A stretch of DNA of 64,000 bases from an uncultured Porphyromonadaceae bacterium (GCA_900541865.1 UQLO01000006.1:1-64000), one strand, 5' to 3'; shown: positions 35,618-45,470, counted from the first letter of the stretch. The notes: generated by a model from the letters alone, not told the origin. Program-made: numbers and translations.

Positions 35618-36946
35618 ATGACACACACAATGCTCAAAGCAGCCGCGGCCTCCGCGCTGCTTATCGGCTCGGTTTGCACCGCCGGTGCGGAGGGCTATCA
35701 GATCAACACCCTCAGCGCCCGCCAGAATGGTATGGGCCACACCGGCACCTCCCTCAAATTAGGCGCGGAAAGCATGATTTTCAACCCCGCCGCCCTTGCT
35801 TTCATGGAAGACAACATCCAGGTATCGGCCACCGGCACCTTCCTCTTCTCGCACGCCTCGGCCACGGTTGCCGACGGCACCAAATACACCACCTCCAACG
35901 GTGCCGCAACCCCTCTGGCCGTCAACCTGGCTATGAAAATCTACGATAACTTCAGCGCCGGCATCAGCTTCTACACTCCCTACGGCAGCGGCATCAACTG
36001 GGGCGACAACTGGCCCGGAGCCACTCTGAATCAGTCGGTTTCGCTGCGTATGTACACCGTACAGCCCACTCTGAGCTGGCGTATACTGCCCAATCTCTCC
36101 ATCGGCGCGGGCGCTATGGTGACCTGGGGCACCGTCGACCTCGACAAGGGCCTTATCGACCCGACCACCGTCAACGGCCTGCTCGCTCTGGCGGGCAGCG
36201 ACTACCGCTTCACCGACACCCCCGCCAGCGTGAACCTCAACGGCAAAGCCGCCACTACGGTCGGAGTACACGTCGGCGCCATGTGGGACATCAACAGCCG
36301 TTGGACCATCGGGGCCGACTTCCGCTCCAAGATGACCCTGAAGGTGAAGAGCGGGCAGGCAAGCGTGCGCTATGCCAACGAGCTGGCACAAGGCCTGCTG
36401 CAGGACAAGCTCAACCTCATCAACGAGGCCAACTTCGCCGCATCCATGCCGGCTGCCGCCGTGCTCACCTTCGGCGCTTCCTTCCGCCCCACAAAGCGGC
36501 TCACTCTGGCTCTGGAAGCACAATGGACCTACTGGAGCGCATACAAGGACCTCAACATCGACTTCCTCAGCGAAGCCCTCACCCCCTACGACCAGCATAT
36601 CATCAAGGACTACCGCAACTCCTGGACCTTCCACGCCGGCGCGCAGTACGCCCTGACAAATCGATTCGACGTGCGTCTCGGCCTTATGGTCGACACCACG
36701 CCCGTCAACGACAGTTACTACAATCCCGAAACGCCCGGCATGACCAAAATAGAGCCCTCCTGCGGCTTCTCCTTCCGCCCCGTAAAGAACTTCAGCATCG
36801 ACGCCTCGCTGCTCTACGTGGCCGGTCTGGGCCGCGACGGCAGCTGCCCCGTGCCCAACCTGCTCACCGGGCAGGACGGCACATTCGCCGCCCACTACAA
36901 AGTGCACGCCTGGAGCCCCGCAATCGGAGCCACCGTGCAGTTCTGA
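35618..36946 (+). CDS. OmpP1/FadL-family outer-membrane transporter
   Basis: 442 residues; signal peptide (MTHTMLKAAAASALLIGSVCTAGAEG). The mature N-terminus has the FadL-type hatch sequence GYQINTLSARQNGMGHTG and FNPAALAFM, followed by a 14-strand-type barrel with YTPYGSGINWGDNWPG and a terminal Phe (IGATVQF). FadL proteins admit hydrophobic molecules such as long-chain fatty acids across the outer membrane. It is the last gene of the patatin-to-FadL run, ended by a strong terminator. The co-location with a patatin lipase hints at lipid uptake and turnover, but this is inference. Confidence 0.9.
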   Translation: MTHTMLKAAAASALLIGSVCTAGAEGYQINTLSARQNGMGHTGTSLKLGAESMIFNPAALAFMEDNIQVSATGTFLFSHASATVADGTKYTTSNGAATPLAVNLAMKIYDNFSAGISFYTPYGSGINWGDNWPGATLNQSVSLRMYTVQPTLSWRILPNLSIGAGAMVTWGTVDLDKGLIDPTTVNGLLALAGSDYRFTDTPASVNLNGKAATTVGVHVGAMWDINSRWTIGADFRSKMTLKVKSGQASVRYANELAQGLLQDKLNLINEANFAASMPAAAVLTFGASFRPTKRLTLALEAQWTYWSAYKDLNIDFLSEALTPYDQHIIKDYRNSWTFHAGAQYALTNRFDVRLGLMVDTTPVNDSYYNPETPGMTKIEPSCGFSFRPVKNFSIDASLLYVAGLGRDGSCPVPNLLTGQDGTFAAHYKVHAWSPAIGATVQF

Positions 36947-36969
36947 CCCTAAGACCCCAGAGTGACCTA

Positions 36970-37003
36970 CGCCCGGAATGACTGTCATTCCGGGCGTTTT
37001 TTT
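36970..37003 (+). terminator. Strong terminator after the FadL gene
   Basis: Perfect 12-bp stem (36970-36981 with 36985-36996), 3-base loop, then T7. Confidence 0.95.
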
Positions 37004-37064
37004 GTCGGTTCTAAAAAGCGAATGATAATTTTCGGTTACTTTAACATATTTTATGATATAAATA

Positions 37065-37095
37065 TTTGATTCTAACATTTTTTTAGTCAAATTTG
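37065..37095 (+). promoter_or_regulatory. Probable promoter for the large FN3 protein
   Basis: TTTG at 37065-37068, 19 bases, then CAAATTTG at 37088-37095, close to the Bacteroidota -33/-7 pattern although the first two -7 bases (TA) are not matched. Confidence 0.45.
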
Positions 37096-37157
37096 CAGCC
37101 GAACCTTTTCTCCTTTCATTTCCATATCTATCCCATTCATTTCCCCACAAACCAAGC

Positions 37158-40100
37158 ATGAAAAAACTGTTTATTTTCCTGCTCGCAGCGGCAGCCCTGC
37201 AGACTCTACCGGCTCAGGAAGGCACGCCCAGGCGCCTTGCGGAGCCACAAAGCGAGTCAGTGCAGGCCGCACAGCGCACCGACGCCGAGCCATCGGCTGC
37301 CATCAGCGCCCAACGTCATTTCCAGGCCCTTCCCCGGGCCAACGCTCCGGCTCCCCGGCGCGCCACTGCCGAAGAGCTCGGCGAGGTGCCTATCCTCTAC
37401 GGCACGGTAACGTCGGCAAGCTACGGCTCGACGTGCTACAACACCTACGGAGTCTACGAAGTGCCGACAATTGAAGGCACAGACTTCGAGCTCATCAAGG
37501 GCGACATCGACGCCAAATTCTCGGCCGTCGCCCTGGGCACCACCCTCTATGTTCCTACCGAAGAGGAAATTCCCTTCGGTGTATTCTATAGCGTTGACCG
37601 CTACGACATCGCCGACGAATTTAACTTCCTGGGCAGCAACAGCTGCAACAACGACCACTTCAAAGCCCGCTGCATGGCTCCCGATCCGACTCAGGAAGGG
37701 GTGGCCTACGGCTGTTTCTACAACGGCAACGCAGGCTACAACTTCTCGCGCGTCGACTACGTCAACCGCACCGAGACAGTCATCAAGGCCATCTCAACGC
37801 AGTGGCAGGTGTGCGCCGTCGACGCCGGCGGCGACGTCTACGCCATCGACTCTTCCAAGCGCCTCTACTCTGTCGACAAAACCAACGGCGAGATGACCCT
37901 GCTTACAACCCTCGAAGGCATCAACGTCAACACCAAGAACGCCGGCTGCTTCGACCCCAAGAGCGGACTGCTCTACTTCACATCCAACAGCAGCTATACC
38001 GGCGCAAAGGCCGGGCTCTACGCCCTCAACGTCGAAACTTTCGAGACCATCTTGGTGTGCGAGTTTCAAGGCGGCGAGCAGCTCACTTCGCTCTTCATAC
38101 CCAACTCCGGCATCGCCGAAAACGCACCGGGTGCCCCGACAAACCTGGCCGCCTCCTTCCCGGAAGGCGCCCTGACGGGCACGGTTAGCTTCGACATGCC
38201 CGCCACTTACTTCGACGGCACCGAAGCCACCGGAGCATTCCACTACACCATCGCTGTCGACGGCGTTGAAGTCGCAAACGGCATTGAGGGCGCCGCCGCC
38301 CACGTCGACCGCGAAATCACCGTCGCCGAGGCCGGGCGCTACAAGATTGTGGTTAACTGCTTCAACAACAACGGTAGCGGACCCAAAGTGAAGACCCAAC
38401 TCTACATCGGCAAGGACGCCCCGCTGGCTGTTACTAACGTTGTGGCTTCTTATGCCGACGGCATAATGACCGTGACATGGGATCCGGCAAGCGGTTCTGT
38501 CAACGGCGGCTATGTCGACCCCGAACAGGTTGTCTACACCGTCAAGCGCCTTCCCGACGGCGCCATCGTGGCCCTGAATATCCCGACCACGGAATTTTCG
38601 GCCGAATATGAGGCTCCGGAGAACGAACTGGTGTCGTACTCCTTCGAGGTAACAGCTGCCTATGAAGGGCTGGAGTCTGAGCCGGCGCTGTCGAACAGCG
38701 TGGTTCTGGGCCACGTCGTGCCGCCGGTGAGCTGGGTTTTCGATTCCACCGACGCCATGGCCGGCTTCTCCATAATCGATGCCAACGCCGACGGCAAAAC
38801 ATGGACCCTGAACACCTACAACCAAGAGTTCAGCATCGCCTACAACAGCCGCGAACCCATGGACGACTGGCTGATTCTTCCGCCCGTGAAACTTCTTGGC
38901 GGCTATTCGTACACAATCACTTACGAGGACAAATGCTCGTCGGCCCGCTACTCCGAGCATCTTGAAATCATGCTCGGCAGCACGTCGGTTCCCGCCGAGA
39001 TGACGCAGACCATTGCCGAGCGCTACGAAATCACCGAGACGAGCTACACCACTCGCACAGCCAAAATCACCGTAGAAGCCGACGGCATCTACCACATTGG
39101 CTTCCACGGCTGCAGCGACAAGGACCGCAATCGCCTCTACCTCCGCAACATATCCATTTCAGCCCCGGCAGCCCCAGTGGCTCCGCAGGCCGTGACGGAA
39201 TTTACCGCCACCCCCGACCCGCAGGGCTACAACACCGTCGACATCAGCTTCACGGCTCCGGCTCTGAAGGTCGACGGCACCGAGCTCGACAAGTGCAACA
39301 TCACCCTTCTGCGCAACGACGAGGAAGTGACTGTTTTCGAAAACGTTGCAGCCTCGACGCCGGTCACCTTCCAAGACACCGTCGAGCGCGGCGGCACGTA
39401 TACTTACACCGCCATACCGTCGTGCGGCAGTTCCGAAGGCGAATCGTCGACTCTGAGCGTATTCGTGGGCCTGAAGACTCCGCAGGCCGTCGCCGACGTG
39501 CTCGTTGTCGAAAACGAAGGCATCATCACCGTGAGCTGGACGGCACCCACGCTCGACATCGAAAACAATCCCATCAACGCCGAACTGGTGCGCTACAACG
39601 TGTACTTCCTCGACGGCATCGGCGATGTGGTGATTATCGGCGAAGAGATTTCCGGCACCACCATCGACCATCAGCCCCAACTTGCCGAAGGCCAGTCGCT
39701 TGCGCTATATGTCGTTGAAGCCGTCACCGACGGCGGTGTCGGCGCCCGCGTCGCTTCCGACGCCATTGCCATCGGAGAGGCCTACACTCTGCCCTACTTC
39801 GACTCCTTCGGGCAGGACAAAGACTATATCTACGGCACTCGCTCCATATCGGGCACCAGCAACTGGATGACGCTCAATGATGTGGTTGTCGACATCATAA
39901 GCTCTGTCGACGGCGACAACGCCTTCCTGGCAGTACAGCAGACCGGAAACGCCGTAGGCGAATTTTTCACCGGCAAAATCAGCCTGGCCGACACCTCCGA
40001 GCCCGTATTCTCCTTCTATGTGTTCAACACTTTGGACGACGACGGACTCTACCCTGACCACAACACCGTCGAAGTAGTTGTTCGTGCCGACAACCGGTGG

Positions 40101-41651
40101 ACCGTGGCCCGCACCATCGACATCTCCGAAACCGGCGCCGCTAACCAATGGAACAAGGTGTTCGTGCCCCTGAGCGCATATGCCGGCAAGACCGTTCAGC
40201 TGGCCCTGCGGGTTAGCTGCAACACCTTCCTGCTGACGGCATTCGACGCTTTGGCCGTGAACGCCTCCGAACGCACCCTCAACCTCACCTTAGGCGCCAT
40301 CGAGGCTCCCGGCGAGGTATACGCCGGCGAAGAAACGTTCTTCAACCTGCCCGTGGCCAACACGGGCATGACGGCAGCCTCGGGCTTCCGCGTTGACTTC
40401 GAGGTCGACGGCGAAATTGTCGACACCCGCACCCCCATCGGCGAAATAGCTCCCGGCCATAACGCTGCCTTAGTATTCTGCCACACCTTCGATGAGGCCG
40501 ACGGCGCTACGCACCTCATCAAGGCCATTCTGACAATGAGCGGCGATGAGGACGAATCCGACAACACCGCCGAGGCCTCGCTGACGGTAGAGCCGTCGTA
40601 CTTCCCCGCCGCCACCGGACTGAGAGTCAGCGCCGACGCCGACAAGGTTTCGCTGGTTTGGGACGCTCCCGACATGACCACCGTGCGCCCCGACGCCACC
40701 GTTGAAGATTTCGAGGGCTACGAAGCCTTCGAGCGCAACCCGGCCGGCTGGACACTGGTCGACCGCGACGGCGCAGCCATCGGCGGCCTTAACGGCATCG
40801 TACTGCCGGGCATCACCTACGGCGCACCCTACTCGTTCTGGGTTGCCGAGGCCTCCGAGGCCGTCTTCGGCAACTACGCCGCCACTTTCCTGGGTCACAA
40901 CAGCCTCAAGTATCTCATGCAGCTCTATGCCATCGATGCCGACGGCAACCCCACCGCATGCGACGACTGGGCTATCTCTCCCGAGCTCTTCGGCTGCAAG
41001 CAGACCGTAAGCCTCTGGGCACGCAGCTACTCGCGCAGCTACCCCGAAAGCTTCCGCATACTCTACTCCACCGGCTCGACCAATCCCGACGACTTCGTTG
41101 AGCTTGCTTCGTACACCGCCATCCCCGACATCTGGACTTGCTACCGGGTTCAGCTTCCCGAAGGCGCCACACGTCTGGCTATCAACTGCGTCACTGCCGA
41201 CGGCTTCTCCTTTATGGCCGACGACGTGCAGTTCATACCCGCCGCGGGCACCACGAGCCTGGCCGTTGAGAGCTACGACGTGTTCTGCAACGGCGATTAC
41301 CTCGGCAACGCCTTGACCGAGAGCTTCTCGACTGCCATTCCGGAGGTCGACGGCGACTATAGCTACACCGTGGCCGTGCGCTACAACAAGGGCGTGGGTC
41401 CGATGAGCGAGGCCGCCACCCTGCAGTACTCCTCGGTAGAGGGCATTTCGGCCAACGCAGTGCGTGTGGCGACCCGGCGCGGCGCAATCACAGTCAGCGG
41501 CGCGCAAGGGCTGCCGGTGAGCATCGTCAATACTGTCGGCATGCAGGTATCGGCCACGGCGAACGCTCCTGCGAGCCTGACAGTGCCGGTAGGCAGCGGC
41601 TTCTACATCGTCACCGCCGGCGGCGGCTCCTACAAGGTGTTCGTGCCGTAA
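37158..41651 (+). CDS. Very large secreted FN3 / choice-of-anchor J protein
   Basis: 1497 residues; signal peptide (MKKLFIFLLAAAALQTLPAQ). Approximate layout: low-complexity spacer to 75; a propeller-like domain 78-325 (VYAIDSSKRLYSVDKTNGEM); FN3-like domains around 335-430, 430-530, 700-890; choice-of-anchor J sandwiches around 535-690, 900-1060 and 1190-1400 (DDWLILPPVKL, DDWAISPELFG); a CARDB-like domain 1065-1170 (NLPVANTGMTAASGFRVDFEVDG); and a C-terminal beta domain (about 1430-1497) ending GSGFYIVTAGGGSYKVFVP, like type A type-IX sorting domains. No catalytic motif recognised. Probably a surface-attached or released adhesin or binding protein. It is its own transcription unit, with terminators before and after. 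Confidence 0.75.
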   Translation: MKKLFIFLLAAAALQTLPAQEGTPRRLAEPQSESVQAAQRTDAEPSAAISAQRHFQALPRANAPAPRRATAEELGEVPILYGTVTSASYGSTCYNTYGVYEVPTIEGTDFELIKGDIDAKFSAVALGTTLYVPTEEEIPFGVFYSVDRYDIADEFNFLGSNSCNNDHFKARCMAPDPTQEGVAYGCFYNGNAGYNFSRVDYVNRTETVIKAISTQWQVCAVDAGGDVYAIDSSKRLYSVDKTNGEMTLLTTLEGINVNTKNAGCFDPKSGLLYFTSNSSYTGAKAGLYALNVETFETILVCEFQGGEQLTSLFIPNSGIAENAPGAPTNLAASFPEGALTGTVSFDMPATYFDGTEATGAFHYTIAVDGVEVANGIEGAAAHVDREITVAEAGRYKIVVNCFNNNGSGPKVKTQLYIGKDAPLAVTNVVASYADGIMTVTWDPASGSVNGGYVDPEQVVYTVKRLPDGAIVALNIPTTEFSAEYEAPENELVSYSFEVTAAYEGLESEPALSNSVVLGHVVPPVSWVFDSTDAMAGFSIIDANADGKTWTLNTYNQEFSIAYNSREPMDDWLILPPVKLLGGYSYTITYEDKCSSARYSEHLEIMLGSTSVPAEMTQTIAERYEITETSYTTRTAKITVEADGIYHIGFHGCSDKDRNRLYLRNISISAPAAPVAPQAVTEFTATPDPQGYNTVDISFTAPALKVDGTELDKCNITLLRNDEEVTVFENVAASTPVTFQDTVERGGTYTYTAIPSCGSSEGESSTLSVFVGLKTPQAVADVLVVENEGIITVSWTAPTLDIENNPINAELVRYNVYFLDGIGDVVIIGEEISGTTIDHQPQLAEGQSLALYVVEAVTDGGVGARVASDAIAIGEAYTLPYFDSFGQDKDYIYGTRSISGTSNWMTLNDVVVDIISSVDGDNAFLAVQQTGNAVGEFFTGKISLADTSEPVFSFYVFNTLDDDGLYPDHNTVEVVVRADNRWTVARTIDISETGAANQWNKVFVPLSAYAGKTVQLALRVSCNTFLLTAFDALAVNASERTLNLTLGAIEAPGEVYAGEETFFNLPVANTGMTAASGFRVDFEVDGEIVDTRTPIGEIAPGHNAALVFCHTFDEADGATHLIKAILTMSGDEDESDNTAEASLTVEPSYFPAATGLRVSADADKVSLVWDAPDMTTVRPDATVEDFEGYEAFERNPAGWTLVDRDGAAIGGLNGIVLPGITYGAPYSFWVAEASEAVFGNYAATFLGHNSLKYLMQLYAIDADGNPTACDDWAISPELFGCKQTVSLWARSYSRSYPESFRILYSTGSTNPDDFVELASYTAIPDIWTCYRVQLPEGATRLAINCVTADGFSFMADDVQFIPAAGTTSLAVESYDVFCNGDYLGNALTESFSTAIPEVDGDYSYTVAVRYNKGVGPMSEAATLQYSSVEGISANAVRVATRRGAITVSGAQGLPVSIVNTVGMQVSATANAPASLTVPVGSGFYIVTAGGGSYKVFVP

Positions 41652-41674
41652 GCGCGGGCCTGCATTCCCTAACG

Positions 41675-41705
41675 AAAACCCGGCGGACTCTGCCCGCCGG
41701 GTTTT
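41675..41705. terminator. Terminator after the large FN3 protein
   Basis: Perfect 12-bp stem (41675-41686 with 41694-41705), 7-base loop, T4 within the arm and T-rich tail. Confidence 0.9.
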
Positions 41706-41710
41706 CTTTT

Positions 41711-41755
41711 GTCATTTTGACAAAATGACAAATTGACAAATTGACAAAACAACAA
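41711..41755. repeat. Palindrome plus short tandem TTGACAAA repeats
   Basis: GTCATTTTG-A-CAAAATGAC is a perfect 19-base palindrome (41711-41729), followed by tandem AAATTGAC units to about 41750. Confidence 0.75.
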
Positions 41756-41835
41756 AATAACTGAAAAACAGCATATTGCGGCGTCGGCGCACGGAGCGGC
41801 CGCGGGTTTGATTTTTTATGTTCGCAAAAAAATTG

Positions 41836-41843
41836 TATCTTTG
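41836..41843 (+). promoter_or_regulatory. -7 box (TATCTTTG) for parC and following genes
   Basis: Exact TAnnTTTG 23 bases before the ATG. A TTTG lies at 41807-41810, but its spacing of 25 bases is longer than usual. Confidence 0.6.
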
Positions 41844-41866
41844 TGGGAATTTGACGCATTGATGCA

Positions 41867-44608
41867 ATGAGCGAACCTTTTGATACCATAGACCCTACCC
41901 AAGAGAACGAAAACGAAGCCGCCCTGACTCCCGAAGAGCCGACCGGAGCCGATTTGACCGACGACGCTGACGACGACGGCGCCGAGGACTACCCGGACGC
42001 GCCGGTCGACGACCTTCCCTACACGAGCGCCGACCGCGTCGAGCGCACCCGTCTGCGCGGCATGTTTCAGTCGTACTTCCTGGAGTATGCCAGCTATGTT
42101 ATTCTCGACCGCGCCGTGCCCCATATCGACGACGGTCTCAAGCCCGTTCAGCGTCGAATTCTCCATGCCATGCGCACCATACACGACGGGCGCCTCAACA
42201 AGGTTGCCAACATCGTGGGCACCACCATGCAGTACCATCCCCACGGCGATGCCTCCATCAAGGACGCGCTGGTGCAGATGGGTCAGAAGGAGCTGCTGGT
42301 CGACACCCAGGGTAACTGGGGTAACATACTGACGGGCAGCAAGGCGGCCGCCGGACGATATATCGAGGCGCGCCTGTCGCCCTTCGCCCTGGAGGTGCTT
42401 TTCAACCCCAAGGTGACCCAGTGGACCAAGAGCTACGACGGCCGCAAGGACGAACCGGTGACGCTGCCGGCAAAATTCCCGCTGCTGCTTGTGCAGGGCG
42501 GCGAGGGTATCGCCGTCGGTCTGAGCAGCAAGATATTGCCGCACAACTTCAACGAGGTGGCCGATGCGGCGGTGGCCTACATCGAAGGGCGCGAGTTCAA
42601 TCTCTACCCGGACTTCCCCACCGGCGGCCTCATCGACATCAGCCGCTACAACGACGGTCGCCGCGGAGGCGCCGTGAAGGTTCGCGCAAAAATCGAGAAA
42701 TTAGACTCCAAGACGCTAAATATCACCGAGCTGCCCTTCGGCAACACGGCCGACGCTCTCATCGAGTCGATTCTGAAGGCTTTTGAGCGCGGCCAGATAA
42801 AAATCCGCAAGGTAGAGAACAACACGGCCGCGACAGCTTCCATTTTGGTTCACCTTCAGCCGGGAACGTCGTCCGACAAGACCATCGACGCACTCTATGC
42901 CTTCACCGACTGCGAGTACAGCATATCGCCGAACTGCTGCGTGATACGCGATGACAAGCCTTGCTTCCTGAGCATCTCGGAGGTGCTTCGCCATAGCGTC
43001 GACACCACCCGCAACATCATGCGCCGCGAGCTCGATGTTACTCTGGGCGAACTCCGCGAGCAGCTTATGTTCACCACTCTGGAGAAGATTTTCATCGAGG
43101 AGCGAATCTACAAAGACCGCGAATACGAGCAGAGCAAAGACCTCGACACGGCCCTTGCCCACATCGACAGCCGGTTGGAGCCCTTCAAGAAGGATTTGGT
43201 GCGCGAAGTGACCCGCGACGACCTGCTGCGGCTTCTCGAAATCCGCATGAAGCGTATTCTCCGCTTCAACTCCGAGGCCGCCGACGCCGCCATGGCCGCT
43301 CTGCGCGCCCGCATCGACGACACCCTGTGGAAACTGGGCCATATCGATGAGGTGGCCATTGCGTGGTATACCTCCCTGAAGCAGAAATACGGCGAGGCCT
43401 TCCCGCGGCGCACCACCATCCGCGGTTTTGCCACCGTAGAGGGCGCCAACGTGGCCGAGGCAAACGAAAAACTCTACATCAACCGCGCCGAGGGCTTCGT
43501 AGGCACGGCGCTGAAGAAGGACGAGTTCATTGCAAACTGTTCGTCGCTCGACGAAATCATAATATTCTACCGCAACGGCCGCTACAAGATTATGCGCGTG
43601 CAGGACAAAGCCTTTGTCGGCAAGGACGTGCTCTACGTCAACGTCTATCGCCGCAAGGACGAACGCACCATCTACAACGTTATCTATCAGAACGGCAAGG
43701 GCGGCGTGTACTACATGAAGCGCTTCCGCGCCACGGGGCTGACGCGCGACAAGGAGTACGAGCTGGTCAAGGACGGCAAGGACATCCGCATCGCCTGGTT
43801 CACGTCCAATCCCAACGGCGAGGCCGAGACCGTCAAAGTTACCCTCAAGCCCAAACTGCGCCTGAAGACTCTCAGCTTCGACGTCGACTTCGCCAAGCTC
43901 GCCATCAAGAACCGCGCCGCACAAGGCAATCTGGTCACCAAAAACGAAGTTGCCCGCTTCAGCCTCAAAGAAAAGGGCGTCAGCACCCTGGGCGGGCGTC
44001 AGGTATGGTTCGACTTCGACGTTATGCGTCTCAACTACGACGGGCGCGGTACCCTGCTGGGCGAGTTTACCGGCGACGATCGCATTTTGGTCATACTTCC
44101 CTCGGGCGAATACTACACCACGAGCTACGACCTCACCAACCACTACGACGACACCATACTCCGCATATGCAAGTACGACCCGGCGCAGGTCTGGACGGCC
44201 GTTGTCGACGACGCCGACCAGGGCTATCCCTACCTGAAGCGCTTCCTGGCCGAGCCTTCGGCGCGCCGTCAGCGATTTGTTGGCGACAATCCGCGCAGCC
44301 GCCTGCTTGCGCTTTCGGGAGAGGCCAATCCGGTGTTCCGGCTTGACTTCAAGGAGGAGGACCGTGTGCCTCTGGAGGTTGATGCGGCCGATTTCATAGC
44401 CGTCAAGGGCTTCAAGGCCAAGGGCAAGCGCCTTACCACCTTCCCGCTGGCGGCGGTGACGGAGCTTGAACCTCGGCAAGCTCCCGCTTCCGACGAGCCG
44501 GTTGTCGACCCCGAGGATATGGAGCGCCTCGAAACGCCCGAAGAAGAAGAAGAACTTACAGTCGAAGAAACCAATGGCGCACCCATCGCCGACATAACTG
44601 AGGACTAA
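41867..44608 (+). CDS. parC: DNA topoisomerase IV / gyrase-type subunit A
   Basis: 913-residue type IIA topoisomerase A subunit that cuts and rejoins DNA; with a B subunit (not in the window) it separates daughter chromosomes. A charged acidic N-terminal extension (about 1-48) precedes the core. Seen: AVPHIDDGLKPVQRRIL, YHPHGDASIKDALVQM, the catalytic tyrosine in AAGRYIEARLS (Tyr165), and the GLSSKILPHNFNE tower region. The C-terminal half has beta-propeller-type repeats and an acidic tail. The second A-type subunit of Bacteroidota usually looks like this and is called ParC. GyrA position 83 corresponds to Ala129 here. First gene of a five-gene run. Confidence 0.88.
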   Translation: MSEPFDTIDPTQENENEAALTPEEPTGADLTDDADDDGAEDYPDAPVDDLPYTSADRVERTRLRGMFQSYFLEYASYVILDRAVPHIDDGLKPVQRRILHAMRTIHDGRLNKVANIVGTTMQYHPHGDASIKDALVQMGQKELLVDTQGNWGNILTGSKAAAGRYIEARLSPFALEVLFNPKVTQWTKSYDGRKDEPVTLPAKFPLLLVQGGEGIAVGLSSKILPHNFNEVADAAVAYIEGREFNLYPDFPTGGLIDISRYNDGRRGGAVKVRAKIEKLDSKTLNITELPFGNTADALIESILKAFERGQIKIRKVENNTAATASILVHLQPGTSSDKTIDALYAFTDCEYSISPNCCVIRDDKPCFLSISEVLRHSVDTTRNIMRRELDVTLGELREQLMFTTLEKIFIEERIYKDREYEQSKDLDTALAHIDSRLEPFKKDLVREVTRDDLLRLLEIRMKRILRFNSEAADAAMAALRARIDDTLWKLGHIDEVAIAWYTSLKQKYGEAFPRRTTIRGFATVEGANVAEANEKLYINRAEGFVGTALKKDEFIANCSSLDEIIIFYRNGRYKIMRVQDKAFVGKDVLYVNVYRRKDERTIYNVIYQNGKGGVYYMKRFRATGLTRDKEYELVKDGKDIRIAWFTSNPNGEAETVKVTLKPKLRLKTLSFDVDFAKLAIKNRAAQGNLVTKNEVARFSLKEKGVSTLGGRQVWFDFDVMRLNYDGRGTLLGEFTGDDRILVILPSGEYYTTSYDLTNHYDDTILRICKYDPAQVWTAVVDDADQGYPYLKRFLAEPSARRQRFVGDNPRSRLLALSGEANPVFRLDFKEEDRVPLEVDAADFIAVKGFKAKGKRLTTFPLAAVTELEPRQAPASDEPVVDPEDMERLETPEEEEELTVEETNGAPIADITED

Positions 44609-44611
44609 ACC

Positions 44612-45460
44612 ATGCTCAAACGCCTTCTCCCTCTCATAGTCGCCTGGGCCGGCATCTTCTGCTCGGCTCAGGAAGCGCCTCAGCCGACAGTGCGGCCGGT
44701 GCTTAGTGCCTACACCGTCCATGCGGGAAGCGCCCACATTGCCGAGACTTATCTTTCGCCGCTGCGCTACAGCGGACAGGCCTTCGGCTTCGGCTACGAG
44801 CGCATGCAGGCCATGAAATTTCGCCCGGAGAGCTGGGTGATGGATCTCCGGCTGAACCTCGACGGCGCTCATACCCTCAATCCGGCGCGCAACTCGGCCA
44901 TATGGGGTCTCGACATCGAGGCCGGCTGGGCTATGATGCGTCGCTGGAAAGCGGTCGGGCCGTGGAGTTTCTACGCCGGTGGCACCACCGACCTCGACGC
45001 CGGGCTTTCCTACAGCGAGCGCAACAGCAACAACCCCGTGGCCGCCCGGGCCTCGTGGACAGTGGGAGCAATGGGCGCCGTGGCCTGGAACGGCACCGTG
45101 GGTCACCTTCCGGTGTGCGTGCGCCTTCAGAGTCGCTGGCCCATGGCCGGTATATTTTTCTCGCCTCAGTACGGCGAGCTATACTACGAAATCTACCTTG
45201 GCAACCACCGCGGACTGGTGCGTGGCGCCTGGCCGGGCAACTTTTTCCGGCTCGACAACCTCCTGAGCGCCGACCTGCGCTTCGGCGCCACCATAGTGCG
45301 TGTGGGCTACGGGCTTGACATACAGTCGACAAAGGCGTCGGACATCGTGACGCGCCGCATCAGCCACTGCGCCGTTGTAGGCTTCGCCTCTGAGTGGATT
45401 TCGCTGTCGGCCAAGGGCACCAACCTTGACGAAGCAAAGATAATAAGCGCCTTATACTGA
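44612..45460 (+). CDS. DUF3316-family secreted protein
   Basis: 282 residues with a signal peptide (MLKRLLPLIVAWAGIFCSAQ). The body is beta-rich with repeated aromatic strands (YSGQAFGFGYERMQAMKF, WSFYAGGTTDLDAGLSY, GELYYEIYLGNHRGLV), suggesting a barrel-like outer-membrane protein. It matches the pattern of DUF3316 proteins of Bacteroidales (AYTVHAGSAHIAETYLSPLRYSG). Role unknown. It starts 3 bases after the parC stop and is followed 10 bases later by the S41 protease gene, so it is very likely in the same operon. Confidence 0.78.
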   Translation: MLKRLLPLIVAWAGIFCSAQEAPQPTVRPVLSAYTVHAGSAHIAETYLSPLRYSGQAFGFGYERMQAMKFRPESWVMDLRLNLDGAHTLNPARNSAIWGLDIEAGWAMMRRWKAVGPWSFYAGGTTDLDAGLSYSERNSNNPVAARASWTVGAMGAVAWNGTVGHLPVCVRLQSRWPMAGIFFSPQYGELYYEIYLGNHRGLVRGAWPGNFFRLDNLLSADLRFGATIVRVGYGLDIQSTKASDIVTRRISHCAVVGFASEWISLSAKGTNLDEAKIISALY

Positions 45461-45470
45461 ACGAATTGAG

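Noticed and set aside
42716..45106. 796-codon open frame antisense to parC and the DUF3316 gene
   Set aside because: Crosses two well-supported genes and shows only shadow composition.
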